Source: Chrysaora quinquecirrha (taxonomy: Eukaryota; Cnidaria; Scyphozoa; Semaeostomeae; Pelagiidae). From it: a stretch of 64,000 nucleotides of DNA. The notes under the pieces were generated by a model. It was not told where the DNA came from. It searched no databases and saw nothing but the letters and a program-made list of their open reading frames with translations. A program made the position numbers and the translations under genes. Numbering within the stretch: position 1 is the first letter of the stretch; every line of letters starts with the position of its first letter. Shown here piece after piece: positions 42,494 to 57,400 of the stretch. The stretch is taken from assembly GCA_014526335.1 (NCBI GenBank), contig JACTAT010000040.1, forward strand, positions 4,669,669-4,733,668, written 5' to 3'.

Positions 42494-45400
42494 TTACTTT
42501 CCTATTTGCTTCCGACTGATGCTTCCAGGAGTTTTTGCGTTTAAATTAAGTAAAATCGATCTCAAGTTCAAAGCTAAAAATGGTTTATCTGAGTCACAGT
42601 TTAGAGCGAGTTCTCGTATTAAATTGGTGAATTGAAGACTTTCAAAATGCCTCTGGTTTGACCTGAAAAGAGTCATGAGATTTGAAATTAGACGTGTTTA
42701 AATACTGAGATAAGAATGAAACCAAAATGTTGATATTAAGGCATTGAAAAAGAAAAAAGGAAGAAGAGAAAAGAAATAAGAAAAGAAATTAAGCAGAACA
42801 TTACAACGAAGAGTGAGTAGAACTTTACAAGGGACCCTAGGATCGAACAAAAATTTAGAGCAATTTAATATAAAACAAAAAAAGAAAAAGATCAGTAGAG
42901 GAAAACGGTTGGAGAAGATGAAATAGTAAAAAGTAATGAAGGAAAGAAACTACGCTGAAGTTCGACAGCAGAAGATAAGACAACTACTGTAGCTGAAAAA
43001 GGTTGAGACAATGAGATAGACAGAAAAAGAAGAGACAAATGAGACCAGGATAAATGAGAAGAAGAAGTAAAAGAAGAAGAAGAGAAAGAAGAAAAAGAAA
43101 AAGAAGAAGAGAGAAAGAGAAAACAAGATGAATAGGACGAAGAAGAAAAAGCACAAGAAAAGGAACAAAAACAAGAAGAACAAGAACAAGAACAAGCAAG
43201 AAAACAAGAGGAAGGGTAGGACAAAAAGAATACAGAGAAGAAGAAGAAGCAAAAGGAGAAAAAGAAGAAGAAAAGAAAACGAAGGTAATAGCGGTAAAGT
43301 AAAAGGAAGACCAAAAAAGAGAGAACCAGGATGATGAAAAACAAAGAAGGTTAAGACAATAAGAAGGCCAAAAGAAGAAGAAGAACACTAATAAGAGAAA
43401 TAAGAAAAGAAGCAGTTAAAGAAGAAGAAATAAAGACAACATAAAAAATAAAAAAGGGGGGAAGAATGTGACACAGAAGAAAAGCAAAAGAAAGAAGAAG
43501 GGCAAGGACAAGAACAAGAAGAACGAGAACATCAAAAGAGAAAAAGAGAAAGAATAGGGACAAAAGAAGAAGAAGCAAAAGAAGATGAAGAAAAGCAATA
43601 GAAGCACGAGTAGGACGAAAAAATGATGCAAAAGAAGAAGAAAAAAGAAATGGGCAAGAGGAGGGAAGAGAAAAAGCCAAAAACAAGATCAAGAACAGGA
43701 AAAGATGAACGAGAACAAGAAATGAGAAAGAGGAAGAAACGAAGAAACGAAAACGAAGACGGAGAAGAAAAAGATATAGCTGTAAGGGTATTAGGAAGAA
43801 GATGAGGCAAAATGGAGGAGAGAAAGAAGGAAAAGAAAGGAAAACGAACCAGAACAAGTACACGAAAAGGAAAAAGAAGAACAAAAAGAAGAAAACAAAA
43901 AGAAGAAAAAGGAGAGAGAAGAGAAGAGAAGCACTGAAGACTGCGGCTAAGGAAGAAGCAAGAGGAAGAGAACAAAAAGGGGAGTATAAATAGTAAAATG
44001 AAGTGAACAAGAATTGCAAACAAGGAAGCAAATTGCAAGAGGAACCAAAATATAAAACGGACCTAACTCAAAGAAAACATTGGTTTCTTTTAACAAATTT
44101 CACTTACTTGATTTTGGAAAGTCGCTGTAATACAATACTGAGTTTTTCAATGAGCTCAGTTTCAGCCCATTTTGTTTGAAATAAATCATAAAAGGTTTTT
44201 ATCCACGTTTGCGTACTCAGACTTTCCAGGAATGAAGAAAGGTAGGCTGAAATAATGAAAGAAAATCATCTCAACTCGAAATTCTAAAAACTTGGTACAA
44301 TGTTAATATAACAATACACTTTTTTAAAGCAACCGGTCAATAAGCAACAAGGGCTGAGATTTTATTCAAATGTTTGGTTGAGATAGCTTTCTTTATAAAA
44401 TACATCATTGCAAACTTGTCAATTACATATAACAGCAAGAAAAGAGCCAAAAAAGTATTTTTAGGGGGTACCAGTCATTCTGTGAGGGCTGAAAGATCAG
44501 ATACGTTAAGCAACTTTGAGGATTGGATCATTTCAGTTTCTAGTGTCCAGTTGCTTATTAAAAAAAGTGCATGTTGATTCCACTATATAACGAGTGTAAT
44601 AAAAATGGCACCTTAGAAAAGAAAGTAACCAGGCACTCAGATATTTTTAATGCAGGTCAAGGGTTCTAGCAGCATTAAAGCTAATGTGAATCTGTAACCA
44701 GGCCGTTATTCTAGAACAATCCCTGGGTATACAGCTATGTTAATTATAAGCTTGTGGATATTAATAAAAACTGAACACAAAATTGAAACAAACAAGAAAT
44801 TAAGAGTATTCGTATTGAGAAATGACCTGAGCTGTGAGGATTTGAGCACACCGAAAAATGGCAATTATGATCTAAGCAATGATGACTATGTCCTAAAAAC
44901 ATCGAAGTCAACGGAAAAGAACAACATAAAGGGAACTTAAATCATGAGAAATATTTCTTACGAGATTCTACGGTCATCTGCATAAGAACATCGACTGCCA
45001 TATTCAGCAATCCCTAAAAAGAAAGGAAAGTAAAGGAGTGAGAATTTTATTAGTCTACAGTGGAACTGAACACCAAGCTTACATACTTAAATCTGTGGCT
45101 AATTCGTCTCTTTGCGAACAGCAACAACAACAATCGAACAGCTTTTGGCTCAGAGAGGTTTGGAGCGGTTATGAGGTTGGTCGTTAGGTGATATATTAGC
45201 AATAACCAGGACTCGTCTAATATGTCTGTGGGCAAGCATGACAGATACAAATTTTTCAGCACGATGAGAAGCACAACTACAACGATACGTATAAATAGCT
45301 TCAGAGGGCAGTTCTATTCTAATGTACATTAGGGCGACGGGTTATAGCTGTGGTCCGCGTTCATGTGTCCCACTGTGGCTTCGATCCATCCCACTGCCAT

Positions 45401-48400
45401 TAACCATAACTGATCGGAAGCAGGACACGAGATCAAAAATAGGAGTGTTCAGTGTTCAACGTGCTTAAACATGGACAACATTAACTAAAAGATTTTTGAA
45501 GCTGAAGCTTTTGCTTGAAGCTTAGAAGACATAAAAGACAAGCAAAAGCAAAACAATATGGCATTTGACAAAGATACTTCGAGTACGGCAAGGAACAACC
45601 AAATAACAGTAAAATTAAAGACAATTTAGAATTAGCTTTTAGTATATGTACCTTGTGAGACCCTTTGAGAAATGACATAATAACAGACGAGCCATGATGT
45701 GTGACAAAAAGATCTTTACCCTTATAGAAAAAGAAAACTACTCTCGTTAACTAACGTTATACAGTAACTGCAATAAAACATGGTGAGAATGTCACACACT
45801 TGTTTAGCTGTGTATCTTAGATTTTTAGTAGTCTAAATGCACCAAAGCTGTCAATGTTGTTTATCTTTAAAAAAATTATTGATTACTTTTTATTTTACCT
45901 TTAGCTTTTTAGTTGGCGGCTCGAGCTAGACAGGCAATGCCTTCTCGAGTTGCGTAGAATACAGTACTTATTTAATTAATCAGATTATGTAGCTTGTAAA
46001 CTTAAGTTGTATTCTACAAAAAAAGTTGAATTGAATTGAACTTAACGAAGGTCATTAGGCTATAACTAGGCAATTCTAAAGCTGAGATTGACTTGCACCT
46101 AATGTCCCCCGACTTGCGATTTCTGAGTTCTGGTCCATCGAATTCGGAAGGTTTGACTTTGATCCCAAAGACGGGGATTCCAGTAAGACGGCTCGATATT
46201 CCTATTGGTCGGTTTGTGGCGAATGAAAACGTGAACGGTTCATGGCAAATGAGCATGGCAACTAAAGAACTCTCTAAGGAAAGGCAACATACAAGGAAAA
46301 ATAGCAAAAAGCCCTCCACATTCTGCTCTTACCCTTTCCTCCCTGGTGTCAATCTTCAGAATATCCAAGACTCTTGCTAGTATATCAGCTAAAATGAAAT
46401 AAATAACGTTAAACAAGACGCTTAAGAAAATAACTCCAAGATAAGCTAAGATATACTGACAACCCCGAGCGACTAAAGCCAGGCTTATGTCAAGGTACAA
46501 TATAATATAGCTAAAGTCAACCAGTTGTAACTGCAAACTCAAATCGACATGTCAACAACTAGTAAGCACTTATAGGGCACAGATGATTGCGATCGCAAGA
46601 GCGCTCAGGTCGACTACGACAGAGGCAATCAGTCGTCAGCTAATCGCAGAGGTAGAACATGCCCAACTTTCTGGAACTGTGCACCGACTAGTTGCCGTCA
46701 AAAAGGAACTAGTTACCAACTAGTTCCAAGAGCGCTTTAGGTTGTCAGGTCAGTTGCTTCTCTTAGGTGTCTAATTGCCATCCCCCCGCTAATTAATTTT
46801 TTTGAAAAATTTTCAAGCTTATTAAGTTTGCATTAATATTGATGCTGATATTTTTTTCTAAACTAACTTTGAGGTTCTTGTTCTGAAATAACACTTATAC
46901 GCTCAATTTGCTGGTTAGAACTATGGATTTCCTTAGCCTATAAGCACTTTTTGGCCCCTCGCTTTGCGCAGTTTCCAGACAAAGTGTGTCAAACAAAGTC
47001 AGGCCCCATGTTTATTCCGAACCCCTCCCCCCCGCCGCCAAATGAATCCTGACAGTAGATCCGACCCCACCGCCTATTCCGACCCCTAGCAATTAGGCAA
47101 CTAAGAGTATAAATTCCAAAAAAAAACGCCGATTAGCGGTTGGCAACTAGTTCTGACTGTGCACAATGTCGACATAAGCTTAGCCTGGCTTAAGATAAAT
47201 GGAAAAGGCTCATAAATAGGAGATACCAAAACCTCGTGCTAATGAACATTCTATCACGCTTAACATTGCTGAATGGTGCCTAATTGATGAAGAGTAAAGG
47301 CACTGAATTTTTTTCGGAGAAATTCGACATTAAGCGAGTTCTACATCTGGGCCAAACGAGCTAACAATAATTGCTTGGATGACGAGATGATCAGGCCGCA
47401 GAGCCTTTTCAACTTTTACTAAACATTGTCTTTTGCTTGCAATTAGAATCCAGAAAAGTCGCCTACCTTGGTTGATAGTTTTCATGATGATTAACGCAGA
47501 TAGCATTCGTATCTGGATGTTATTGCTGTTTAAAAATGCATCGCCTTGCTTCGAATTTTTCGTGATATTGTCGCTTGATGCATCAAAGAATGAGTCTGAT
47601 TTGGATACCTGGAAGAAAATACCAAAACGAGGAATATAAACAGTTAGGGCTTGCTTCAATGACATAAGAAGATGATTATGATATTTTTAAAAATGCTTCC
47701 AGGATCTTAAGGTCATTGCTCACTTTTCGAACATTACTACAAACATTGACTAAGCTCCACATCTTAAAAATTCAATTCGCTTATCATAACTAGTTTACCT
47801 GTGATTTATAGATCTCTTCCCCAATTCTTCTGTAAGTAGACACAGGTATACCACCCTAGCAATCAGAAAAAGTCATTTTGAGGGATAGAGGTTAGTAAGT
47901 AATACACAACGGACGATTATGTGAAGATGGATGATTCTATTTTGACGCTACAAAGGCTAGGATAATGCTTCATGCAACACATAGCACTAGCAAGCAGCCA
48001 TCACGACTGCCTCAAAAGAATCATTTGGGCTCCCTGGAATCAATAATTGCAGGCCGTCAAGGGTAAAAAAAAAATAATCGGGCGTTTTGTGAACATTCAA
48101 AATTCAGTTTCACTGTGACAAAAACCTCAATTGTTAGGTAAACTAACATTAGGCCAGGTCAAACATTGCTTGTCAAACATTTGACATTTGCTCATCAAGC
48201 ATTGTTTAATCGTTTTTCCAAGTCACAAAAACATTACTTGACAAGCCTCAACATAGTAGAATTCGTTTTGCGATGTTTTAGAATTCAACCATAAAAACAT
48301 AAATGTTTATCAAGTTTTGTTTTGCTATTTGGTGAAACGGTAAAACATTTTGTTTGTCAAGAAAATTTGAAAATTTTTGACGATCAATGTTTGATGGTTT

Positions 48401-51400
48401 TCCTAGGACTTTAGCGCTTTACACCCAACATTTCGCTTGACTTCCCTTTGCTTGCTGGATGTTGTTTGGGCAGGGTTGGCTAAACATTTCCAATATTTCA
48501 ACCAATATTCAAACGAAAAATATTTTAATCGAACGGTCTTGAGCAAATGACAGAAATTTCCTATTTGCGTCAATAGATAAGAAGATGTCTTCAAATAGCT
48601 TCAAAAGACGAGGATGCTGTTTTTTTCACTTTTGTGTCTAGCTGAGCACCTTTGCAAAACTAATACGCATATTGTTGGCTGAGGTGGCCAAAACGAAGCC
48701 AACATCCTGAAACGTTGGGTGAAATTATGATCCTCATCAAGCCTCACCCAATATCAATGAACATGAATCCAGTAGGGTTGCCAAACGTTGCCAAAATTTT
48801 ACCCAACGTTAATGTTGGACAGTGTTTACTATAATGTTAGATACGATTGTCCGAGGCTCTATTGATAAAAATCTGGAAATGCATATATACAAGTTTCATC
48901 AAAGTTCATCAAAGATAACCAATGGTCGTTTAATTAAATCGTGCGGTATAATCATACGATCGAAAAGATCCTATTGAAACCAAGCGGAAAAATTATGCGA
49001 TCGTAAAGATCCTATTGAAACCAAGCTGCAGATCATAACGATCGGCATTCAAGGTCGAAAGATAACAGCTCACCTTTCTATTTTGACTCCTATAAGCATG
49101 CATTAGCGACCAATAAACAAACTGGACGAATGGTAGTTGAAATTTTGGAGAAGCCAAAGCATTTGGAACCAAGGAAAGTTGCTGCAATATCTGCAGGAAA
49201 ATGAGAGAAAATATTCATCTAGAACAAAAGTCGTAGGAATAAGGCGCTGGCTAAACGATCAAATATTGTTTGTTAAAGCTTTTGTAAAAGTTAACACAAG
49301 CAAAGAAATATTTGATAAACAATTTTCGCGACGTCACCAAACGGTCAAACCTTGAGCTTTAAAAAAAATATTTCAAATGTTTGACAAACAATGTTTGATC
49401 CTTTGGCCAGAGCCTAACAGTCGTATTTGTCATCAGTTCTTTCTTTTATATGATCTAACTAACAGACAAATGTTCAAATAATTAAGATTTATAAGAGACC
49501 TAAAATCTCTGCAATATGGTTTTCAAGGCCTCTGTATTCTATGCCACAATGCAAAGATGCAGAAATAAACGAGCCCGGCATGTGGTTATTTTGCCATTGC
49601 TTCTATTTTCTGAACATGGTATAATCCCGTTATAATGTAGCTCGTTGGATCAAATTACGCCCTATATCTTACGACGTCTACCGAAGCTAAGAGCTACTAC
49701 CTTAAAAGATCTCTCATTGGTTATTTCCGTGAAGACGTCATTCTCCCCTTGATCCGTCTCTTCAACTTGGTGTGACATATCGATTCGGTTTTTCAGCTCT
49801 GATTCTGCCAGCCATTCCAAGCATACAGTAAGGACCTCGCCGCATGCATTCAAATCACTCTAAAGGGTAAAAGGAATGAAATACAAGCTTCGCTGACAAA
49901 AATTAAGGCTGTAGGCTCTATGGTCAAACGATCCAACTTTACTGATCAAATTTAAGATTTGCTTTATAAACCGTTACCAACAACAGCTTATAGCAATATT
50001 TTTGAAAATCATCAAAACATTTCCATATTGTAACGATTTTCATATTTCATATGTTTGTCGAACAATGTTTGCGACGTGGTCAAATGATAAAAATTGTGTT
50101 TGACTGGGAAATGCTTGACGAACAACAATTGATCGTTTGATCGTTTGGTCAGTACCCTAGACTCTAAAAGATAATCTTGCTTTATTTTAGATAGTTAACT
50201 TACGAGAAAGAAACTAACATCTGAAAGCGAAACACAATTTCGTGGAGAAAGATTCAAGTTTCCATCATATAAATGTTTTAGACAATATTCGAAATTTTCT
50301 GATTCGATCAAATCCTAGAGCTCTTGGAGCGTAAGCGAGAGAGGAGAACATCACATGATATTGTATGTATACCAGGGTTCATCGTAATGAGGTATTATAG
50401 TTCTTGGAGTACAGATCTCGGCAACGTTTGATATTCCTGATCCATTTATCCCAGATATGCTTCTTAGTCACTCGTCCTCTCTTCTTTTTGTTTGCAAGAG
50501 CCCTCCCCCCCCCCCCCTAGTACGAGAGTCCTATTTCTTTAGCACGCATTTTGAAAAGTTTTAGCTGACTGCGATCTCGACTGCAATGGTCGTCCTCCTG
50601 CACGCAGGCATAGAAGCGTGCAGTGTGAGTTATTATTGTAGATACCCAAATGAGGCGCAGTGGCTATAGCGTGCAGGACAATCAAAGTGTTTTGGGTTCG
50701 AGCCATAGTCTTTCCATCTGTGATTGCAGAGATAACAAACTTGGACCAGTTGTTAATACAATGCAATGCTCCTCACTCTACTCAGGTGTATAAATGGGTA
50801 GCTGATTGGTTGCTACGAGCTGCTTATGTGGCTGTAACAAATTCATATGCTGTTATATGCTTTATGCATTCAGAGCAAGGGTAAAATGTAAATTTGATTG
50901 GGTAGCCTTAAGCCAGTAATAGATTAAAAACCTCCCCTTCTCGTTAACTTGCCTAACGATTAGGCCTCGTGGACACCAAAATGAGCCATCTAGCCAGGTA
51001 GCTCATTATAGTGAGCAATTGAGGCTTCCAAAAAAGACGGGGGGGGGCAGTTTCTATGCTTCTTTGTAACGTTAAATTCGTTGAATTCCCATAACTAAGG
51101 ACATAATTCCTCCCTTCGAAAATACTTACAAAAAACAAAAGGTAGAACGTCCGCAATCTTTTCAACAAGCCTCTATTGGGTACAAAATCAAAGGACACAA
51201 ACTCGATACCTTTCCCAGTATAATAAACTTTAAACGCTTTTCCTCCAAACCTTCAACATTCCTAATCCTGCCATAACGAAGCTCAATAAATTGGAAAGTT
51301 TTTACCTTCAGTTTTCTCATCTGTATTTCTCCTGTGTCGTGATCTTTATCTGCGTAGGTGAAAGGAAAAGATGTCTATTTATATTGTAGCGAAAAGGCAT

Positions 51401-54400
51401 CTTTTCAATGCTTCAACTGAAGTCTTGCGATAATAAAGACCAAAGAAATGTACTGAGCCTGATACACGAAAGACATGGCTGCAATAAAGCTACACACTCT
51501 AAAAGCTATAGTATGCCCTCCATCAATTGATCCAATCAGTCGAGCCTCTTTCAAGTAAAAATTTCCACTTATTCCTCTCTATTTTGCCCACTTTGTTATG
51601 CCAACTGATTTTATTGTAATGATGGTACGAAATGCAATTTTAATGCATTTCGTACCCGAGCTTTATTTCTTAGTCCATCTTCCGGATAGGTCCATTCTAT
51701 TTAAAGCAAACTAGCTATAAAAATATAAGCTAGGAATTTCAATCATTCGTGCATGGAATGGACTGATAAAAAAGATGGACCCCGAAATTTCGAAAGAAAT
51801 TTCTTGCATTTTGTATTTTATTTCCTATTACATTAAGCTTTATATCTTACAGAGTACCTCCTGAGAAAGAAAAGAAAAGAAGACAATCTGTGCTATAGTT
51901 GATTAAAAAAACAAGTTTAAGAAATTTTGAGGTTCAGAGGCTATTATCATTTAATTTGAGTTAGAAAAAAATATAGTAAAACATACGGTCTTTATTTTTT
52001 CCATTCTTTTCTACAGATTTATTTTCTTCATCTAGTTGTTTCTTTAAGAGTTCATTCTTTCTCTAGAAAAAAAGAAAATCAGTTTTTTCGAGGATTATCA
52101 TTCACAAGTCATATAATGACTCCATGACTCTGTGTAAGTGCACTACAGGTATTTGAGTTCTAAAGATTCCTGGATTAAACTCGTTGAAAAGTACAAATCC
52201 AAAAGAACTCCATTTTCTACTGAGCAAATTGTTGGCAGTTTTTGTGTCGTTGTGAGCTTTTTGGAGTCTTTTGGATCCAAAATCAAACCCATCATTCATT
52301 GAGAGGTAATGGGTGGCCCTGCTGAACCATTCATAAATGAGAACTACATGCAATTCAATTCTAGTTTCAGTGTTTTGGTCTTTCTGTCTAGGTTGTCCTC
52401 AGGTCTCTTTGCTATTCTGAGGCTGTCTAGTGGATATTGAAAGGCGGAAATTTGTTATAAGCATTCTTATTCACGTTGTTTGATCATTTTTTTCAATATC
52501 TATTAAATAAACTTTAACTTTACCTGTAGATTTGTGATCCTATGGCTGAACGATGATACCTTCTCTTCGAGCTTTTTATTTTGCTCTTCTAACTGCAAAT
52601 TCTAGAAAGATCGGTTTTAGTTTAGACTCGAGGAGTTAGTGCAGCTACAGTGGAACCTCCACATAACTACTAGTATTACCAGTCCAAGATAAAACTCTCT
52701 AACATTTACACACAGAGGCCGACTGGCAGCGAATTTCAAGGGATGCTGTTTCCAGTAAAAGGGGCCTGTTTTCACTATAGCAATTTGTCTTGTTAGTTGC
52801 TTCTAGCAAGCTCCTCTGTAAAAAATAAATTCAAGGCAAGGGCTACTGGGGGGCTACTGTTCATGTTAATACTTCTTTTCTTATTTGCAATATTTCGATG
52901 GCCAAATCGTCTCTCTTTTATACATATTGTCGCATTTCTATATTTTCTTGCTTCCTTTTTTTTGCGCATATGCTGATTATCATATTCTTATTTTTACTTC
53001 TTTCCAATTATCTGCACTGAGAAACAATTTCTTATATTTCCAACTGTTTTCAGACAGAGCGAAACCAATCCAAATCTCTTCGAAATCCCAAGAAATCGAA
53101 GAGATTTGCTCACGCAGAAACAGAAACAGTCTGTTAAAGACCCTATAAAAAGAAGGCCCGGGTTGCAATCGCAACCTAGCATCCCTGCAAGTCCGCCCCT
53201 GTTTACACAACAAGGTTATATAGATGATATGTTATACGTTGGCATACTGCTTGCATGTATAGTTTGTGTACCGTACAAAGCTTGCACAATAACAATAACG
53301 ACACTTGTTTAGGCCTATGTTCTTTCCACAACATCTATTCCTCTCTTTTTTTCATCACGAGTAGCCTCTGCAAAAAAAACAGCCTCTCTCTAATTGCAAA
53401 ATTCATTAACCCTCTTTTTCCACATTTCCTTCTTTATATTAGCGGCAGTCGTTTATAAGAGGTTCAAATCATTCCCAATAGTCACAGACTACCATAAAGC
53501 CCTACATTCTCTCTTCTGTCGCCAATGCAAACAGAGTACTAAGTTGCAATCCACATAAACTCAGTATTCCAATATTTCAAACTCATTTAGAGGTAATAAC
53601 TTTATAGATAAGGCACAGTGTTCAAAATACAGTTATTTCTGACAAGGACAATTTAGCAAGATGGAGATTGATACGGAGGAGGTTAAGATAAGCAGAACTG
53701 AGCATCAATTGAATACACGCTTTTTTTATAAAGAACCTAGCTCAAGGCCTAGTTCTCAAAGTTCCTTATTTTTTTACCTCTTCTGAGGCGATTGTAGTTC
53801 CAAACGTTTCTTAATAGTTCCTTAATTTTAACTGCACATACAGTTTGATGACTACTGTACAGAGACATTTGCATGTAAGCAAAGCTCGAAACTACTCAAG
53901 GAAACATTTGATACATGCGCAAAGTACAATTTATGTGATTTTCGACTGCAAAAGAATGGAACTGGCTTTCTAATTCTTGATTGTTTGAAGTGATAAAAAT
54001 GTTCAACAATGAAAAGTTCCTTAGTGATTTTCTCTTTAGTAGTACAAATTCTTTGAATTTTGGGGCTTTCTGCATGAAGGTTCCATTATAAAGTGGTTCC
54101 TTATAAAAAAAGCGTGTAATCCAGTATTCATATCGTCTTTATTTAAATGTTTACCTGTTTTTTGATAGTGTCATTTGCTTGTTTCATTACTTTAAAGGAA
54201 AGTTTTGTTCTTTTCGATTCTTCCGTTATTTCAAAAATTCTTGCTTCAAATGCCTAAAAAAGATTACTAACTAATAATAACATTGGCGACGCCGTCCCCA
54301 CAGTCTGGTCTGTAGTGCTATAGAAAAGTCGTGTGCCCGGAAAGAAGCGGGTCGGGCATAGGAAGATCAATTACATTGACAATGTGATTAATTGGTGCGG

Positions 54401-57400
54401 TGGAATACATGAGACCAGGGACATGGCGACTGAGCGCCGGTGGCTCCTATGAGCTATGGCGAAATGATGATAAACTAATAAAGAAGTAAATAGATATCAC
54501 ATAAAAGTGCTAGAAAATTGACCTACACTTTTCTCATAAACAATAATCAAAGTAAATAATTGAAAGCGCTTGTTTAACTTTAAGCATGACTATGCTATCG
54601 GGGCTCCGATGAAAAACTAAGAAAAACTTTTTTCAAGAACAAAACGATTTATACAATTAACTAACATAAATAACAACATATTTCTCATCGTACTTGCCCA
54701 TGAGACTATGCATTAAAAGTTAGAAAACGAAGCAAGGTTATATGACTTTTACTGCTTTCACACAGCACGATTAAACCAGCTTTATTAAAACCAGTTTAGC
54801 AAATACTGCGTTCTGATTGGCCATCATATCAAATAATTCGAATTGATTTGATTGGTGAAATATGATACTGGCTTAAATGAAGCTGGTTATATCTTGCAGT
54901 GTGAAAGAGTATTTGCTGTAAAAATTAGTATTCAAACATATTTCACGACAAGGAACAGTATAAGGAACGTTCAGCCTCATTTTGTTGAAAAATTAATTAA
55001 CTCCAGCCTCAACTCAAACCAAAGGCTCCTTATAAAAAAACGTGTGACATTCTAATATAAAAGTATTTCGGTACCTTTTCAATTTCTTTGCAACGTTTTT
55101 CACACTCAAACTGTATCAGCTCATCTAACTTATTCTCGTAGTCTTTCAATTTCTTTTGTAACAGTTCGCTTTGAGATCTTTTCTCTTGCAGCTCTGCCTC
55201 CCATTTACTCAATCTCTGGTTTCTCTCTAAAGAAACACAGATAGGAATAAAACTAATGAAGAATGAGATTGATTGACTTGAAGGTGCTGTAACGTGGTGG
55301 TCTTATCCAAACGGTGTCAGAAGCTCAGCGAAGTCTGGGTCCGAACCCCGGCTTTGGTAGCGTCACAACTAGGGTTGAGGTCTCGATCTCGATGTCTCAA
55401 TCCGTATGCTGGATGAGCATTTCTATTATCCTTTCCATTTCTATTATCCTTTCCCTATTATGTTGCCATTTCTTTCCTTAAACATTTCTATCCAAGAGGA
55501 TCATGTACTACATTCGTGAAATAATAGTATGGACGTTAGGAATTTGTGAAAATTAGGCTTTAAAGTTTAACAAAAGCACTTTGAATGACTAAAACATCTT
55601 GAAGTATAATTCATGGCAGTATTATGGCTATTTAGTTGGCATTGCCTTTGTAACAAAGTTAAAAAAAATTGAGCTCCCGGGTGGAGGGCACTTCATCAGA
55701 TTGTGTTAGGGACGTGCCACCCAAGCATAAAAACATACCCGACCTTAGTCCAATTTTTTGAAAAAGTATACCAGACCTTGTATCAATATTGTCAAAATAT
55801 GTTAACATAGTCAATAGAAGAAACACTTTTTATTGTATTGACTATGATGTTACCTTATACCTAAATCATGAAAATGGAGACCTATACCAAAGTCATGAAA
55901 ATCAATACTGTTCCTTATAACATAATAATAACAATCAATACAGTTCCAGGCAGCACATCCCCAGTACCCAAATTACACATAGTGCCCCCAGGTTAGAGCT
56001 CCAGAAAAGTTTATTTAATACTTTAGTATTAATTTGTCTTCACCTGTAAACCTTCACTGATGTGGCATAGCTCTTTGTATATTTTCTTCACATTTATCTA
56101 AAATAAATAACAAATATGAAAAAAATCTGAAAGTTCAAAAATGTGATAACCAAAGATGCGGCTACTTGTGCAACTTTTTGCTTGAAATGGTGACAGAACA
56201 TGTTCAAAAAGTTGTTGCTGGACAAGGAAAAATGAAGTCACATGCGTAGCCAGGGATAGATTTTGAACAAATGTTTGCAATCTTAGGAAATACGGTCACA
56301 GGACTTTGATTTGATTGGACTTTTAGCGATATTTTTTTGCTTGTCGCCAATGATGTTACAGCGTGTTGCCGGTTCTTTTACACAGGGGACACAACACATT
56401 GCATTGTTTTTGTGCCTTTCCTTTAAATTTTCTAGGACCCTTCACGCAAGCTGATTGTTGCTGAACTTCTGTCACAGAATTTTTGTTGCAGCATCTAGCC
56501 ACCTCAGGATCTTGCATTATGGAAAATTTTGTAATGCAATTGTCCCGTCGCCATTTCAAGGAAAAAAGTCACACATGTACAGTAGCTACAGCTTAATGAC
56601 AATCAATAATCTTTACATTTTCTCTGTGTTTTCTCTTGTAACTGCAAGATTCAGAATCATCCACATCTTCACATCTCTCTTCTGATGAATTTTCTGGGAA
56701 AAAAGGTACTTATCATAATAACTGTCAATAGAAAAATATGTCAAAGCTGATGAATCACCTTGGGCTATGTGTGAGCTGAATAAGGCCAGTCTCAAAAAGC
56801 ACTGGTTTTATCACAAGACTTATTCTTTCCTTAATCAAGTGCCCAGATGTTCAGGTCTGGGAAAGACACCTATCTAGCAGTCCTGGGGGGTGCTTTCATT
56901 GTTCATTATTCCAAATTCATATTTAGTAGCCAAAATTTAGTCTTGGTGCAAAGTTTTCTATAATAGCATTTATAATATTGATCGTTCAAAGTTTGTATTT
57001 TATGAGGACTTTTTTGACCGAGTGGAGTGAAAAGTTTCACCAACAATCCCTCTGCAGTCAAAGCTCTTATAAAATCGGAAAGAACTTTGAATTCTCATAA
57101 AGTTAATAATACCAGCAGAAGCATAGTCAAATTGTTCACCTAGACTTAGTTTTAGATGTTTTATACAATTTCCGCATAAAAAACTTGATATCCTGTTATT
57201 TTGAAAAATTCCAATCCTGTTGGACTTTTATAAAAAGAATTCTATCCGAGATTATTGTGTACTACATACTTGAGATAATCGTACCAACATTAGGAACTTA
57301 TGAAAAGGTCTAGGTTATCTCTATTTGTTCCTTTTGTTCACTGTTGACTACTGTACTCTCTCTACCCACGGTCAGGGTTGAAACTTTGCTTTGTGCACCT

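Noticed and set aside
42892..44038. Large Phe/Leu/Ser-rich minus-strand and Lys/Arg-rich plus-strand frames
   Set aside because: Composition artefact of the polypurine tract, which lies inside a well-defined CCDC138 intron.
45050..45274. Candidate CCDC138 exon (DILDESWLLLIYHLTT...)
   Set aside because: Its phase does not fit the neighbouring exons. The exons at 45720-45652 and 45013-44962 join directly in phase 0, and human CCDC138 has no matching segment.
50199..50215. Possible 17-nt mini-exon of CCDC138
   Set aside because: Flanked by CTTTCAG and GTAAGT, but exons 51349-51306 and 49859-49701 join cleanly without it; using it would require shifting the next acceptor by two bases.
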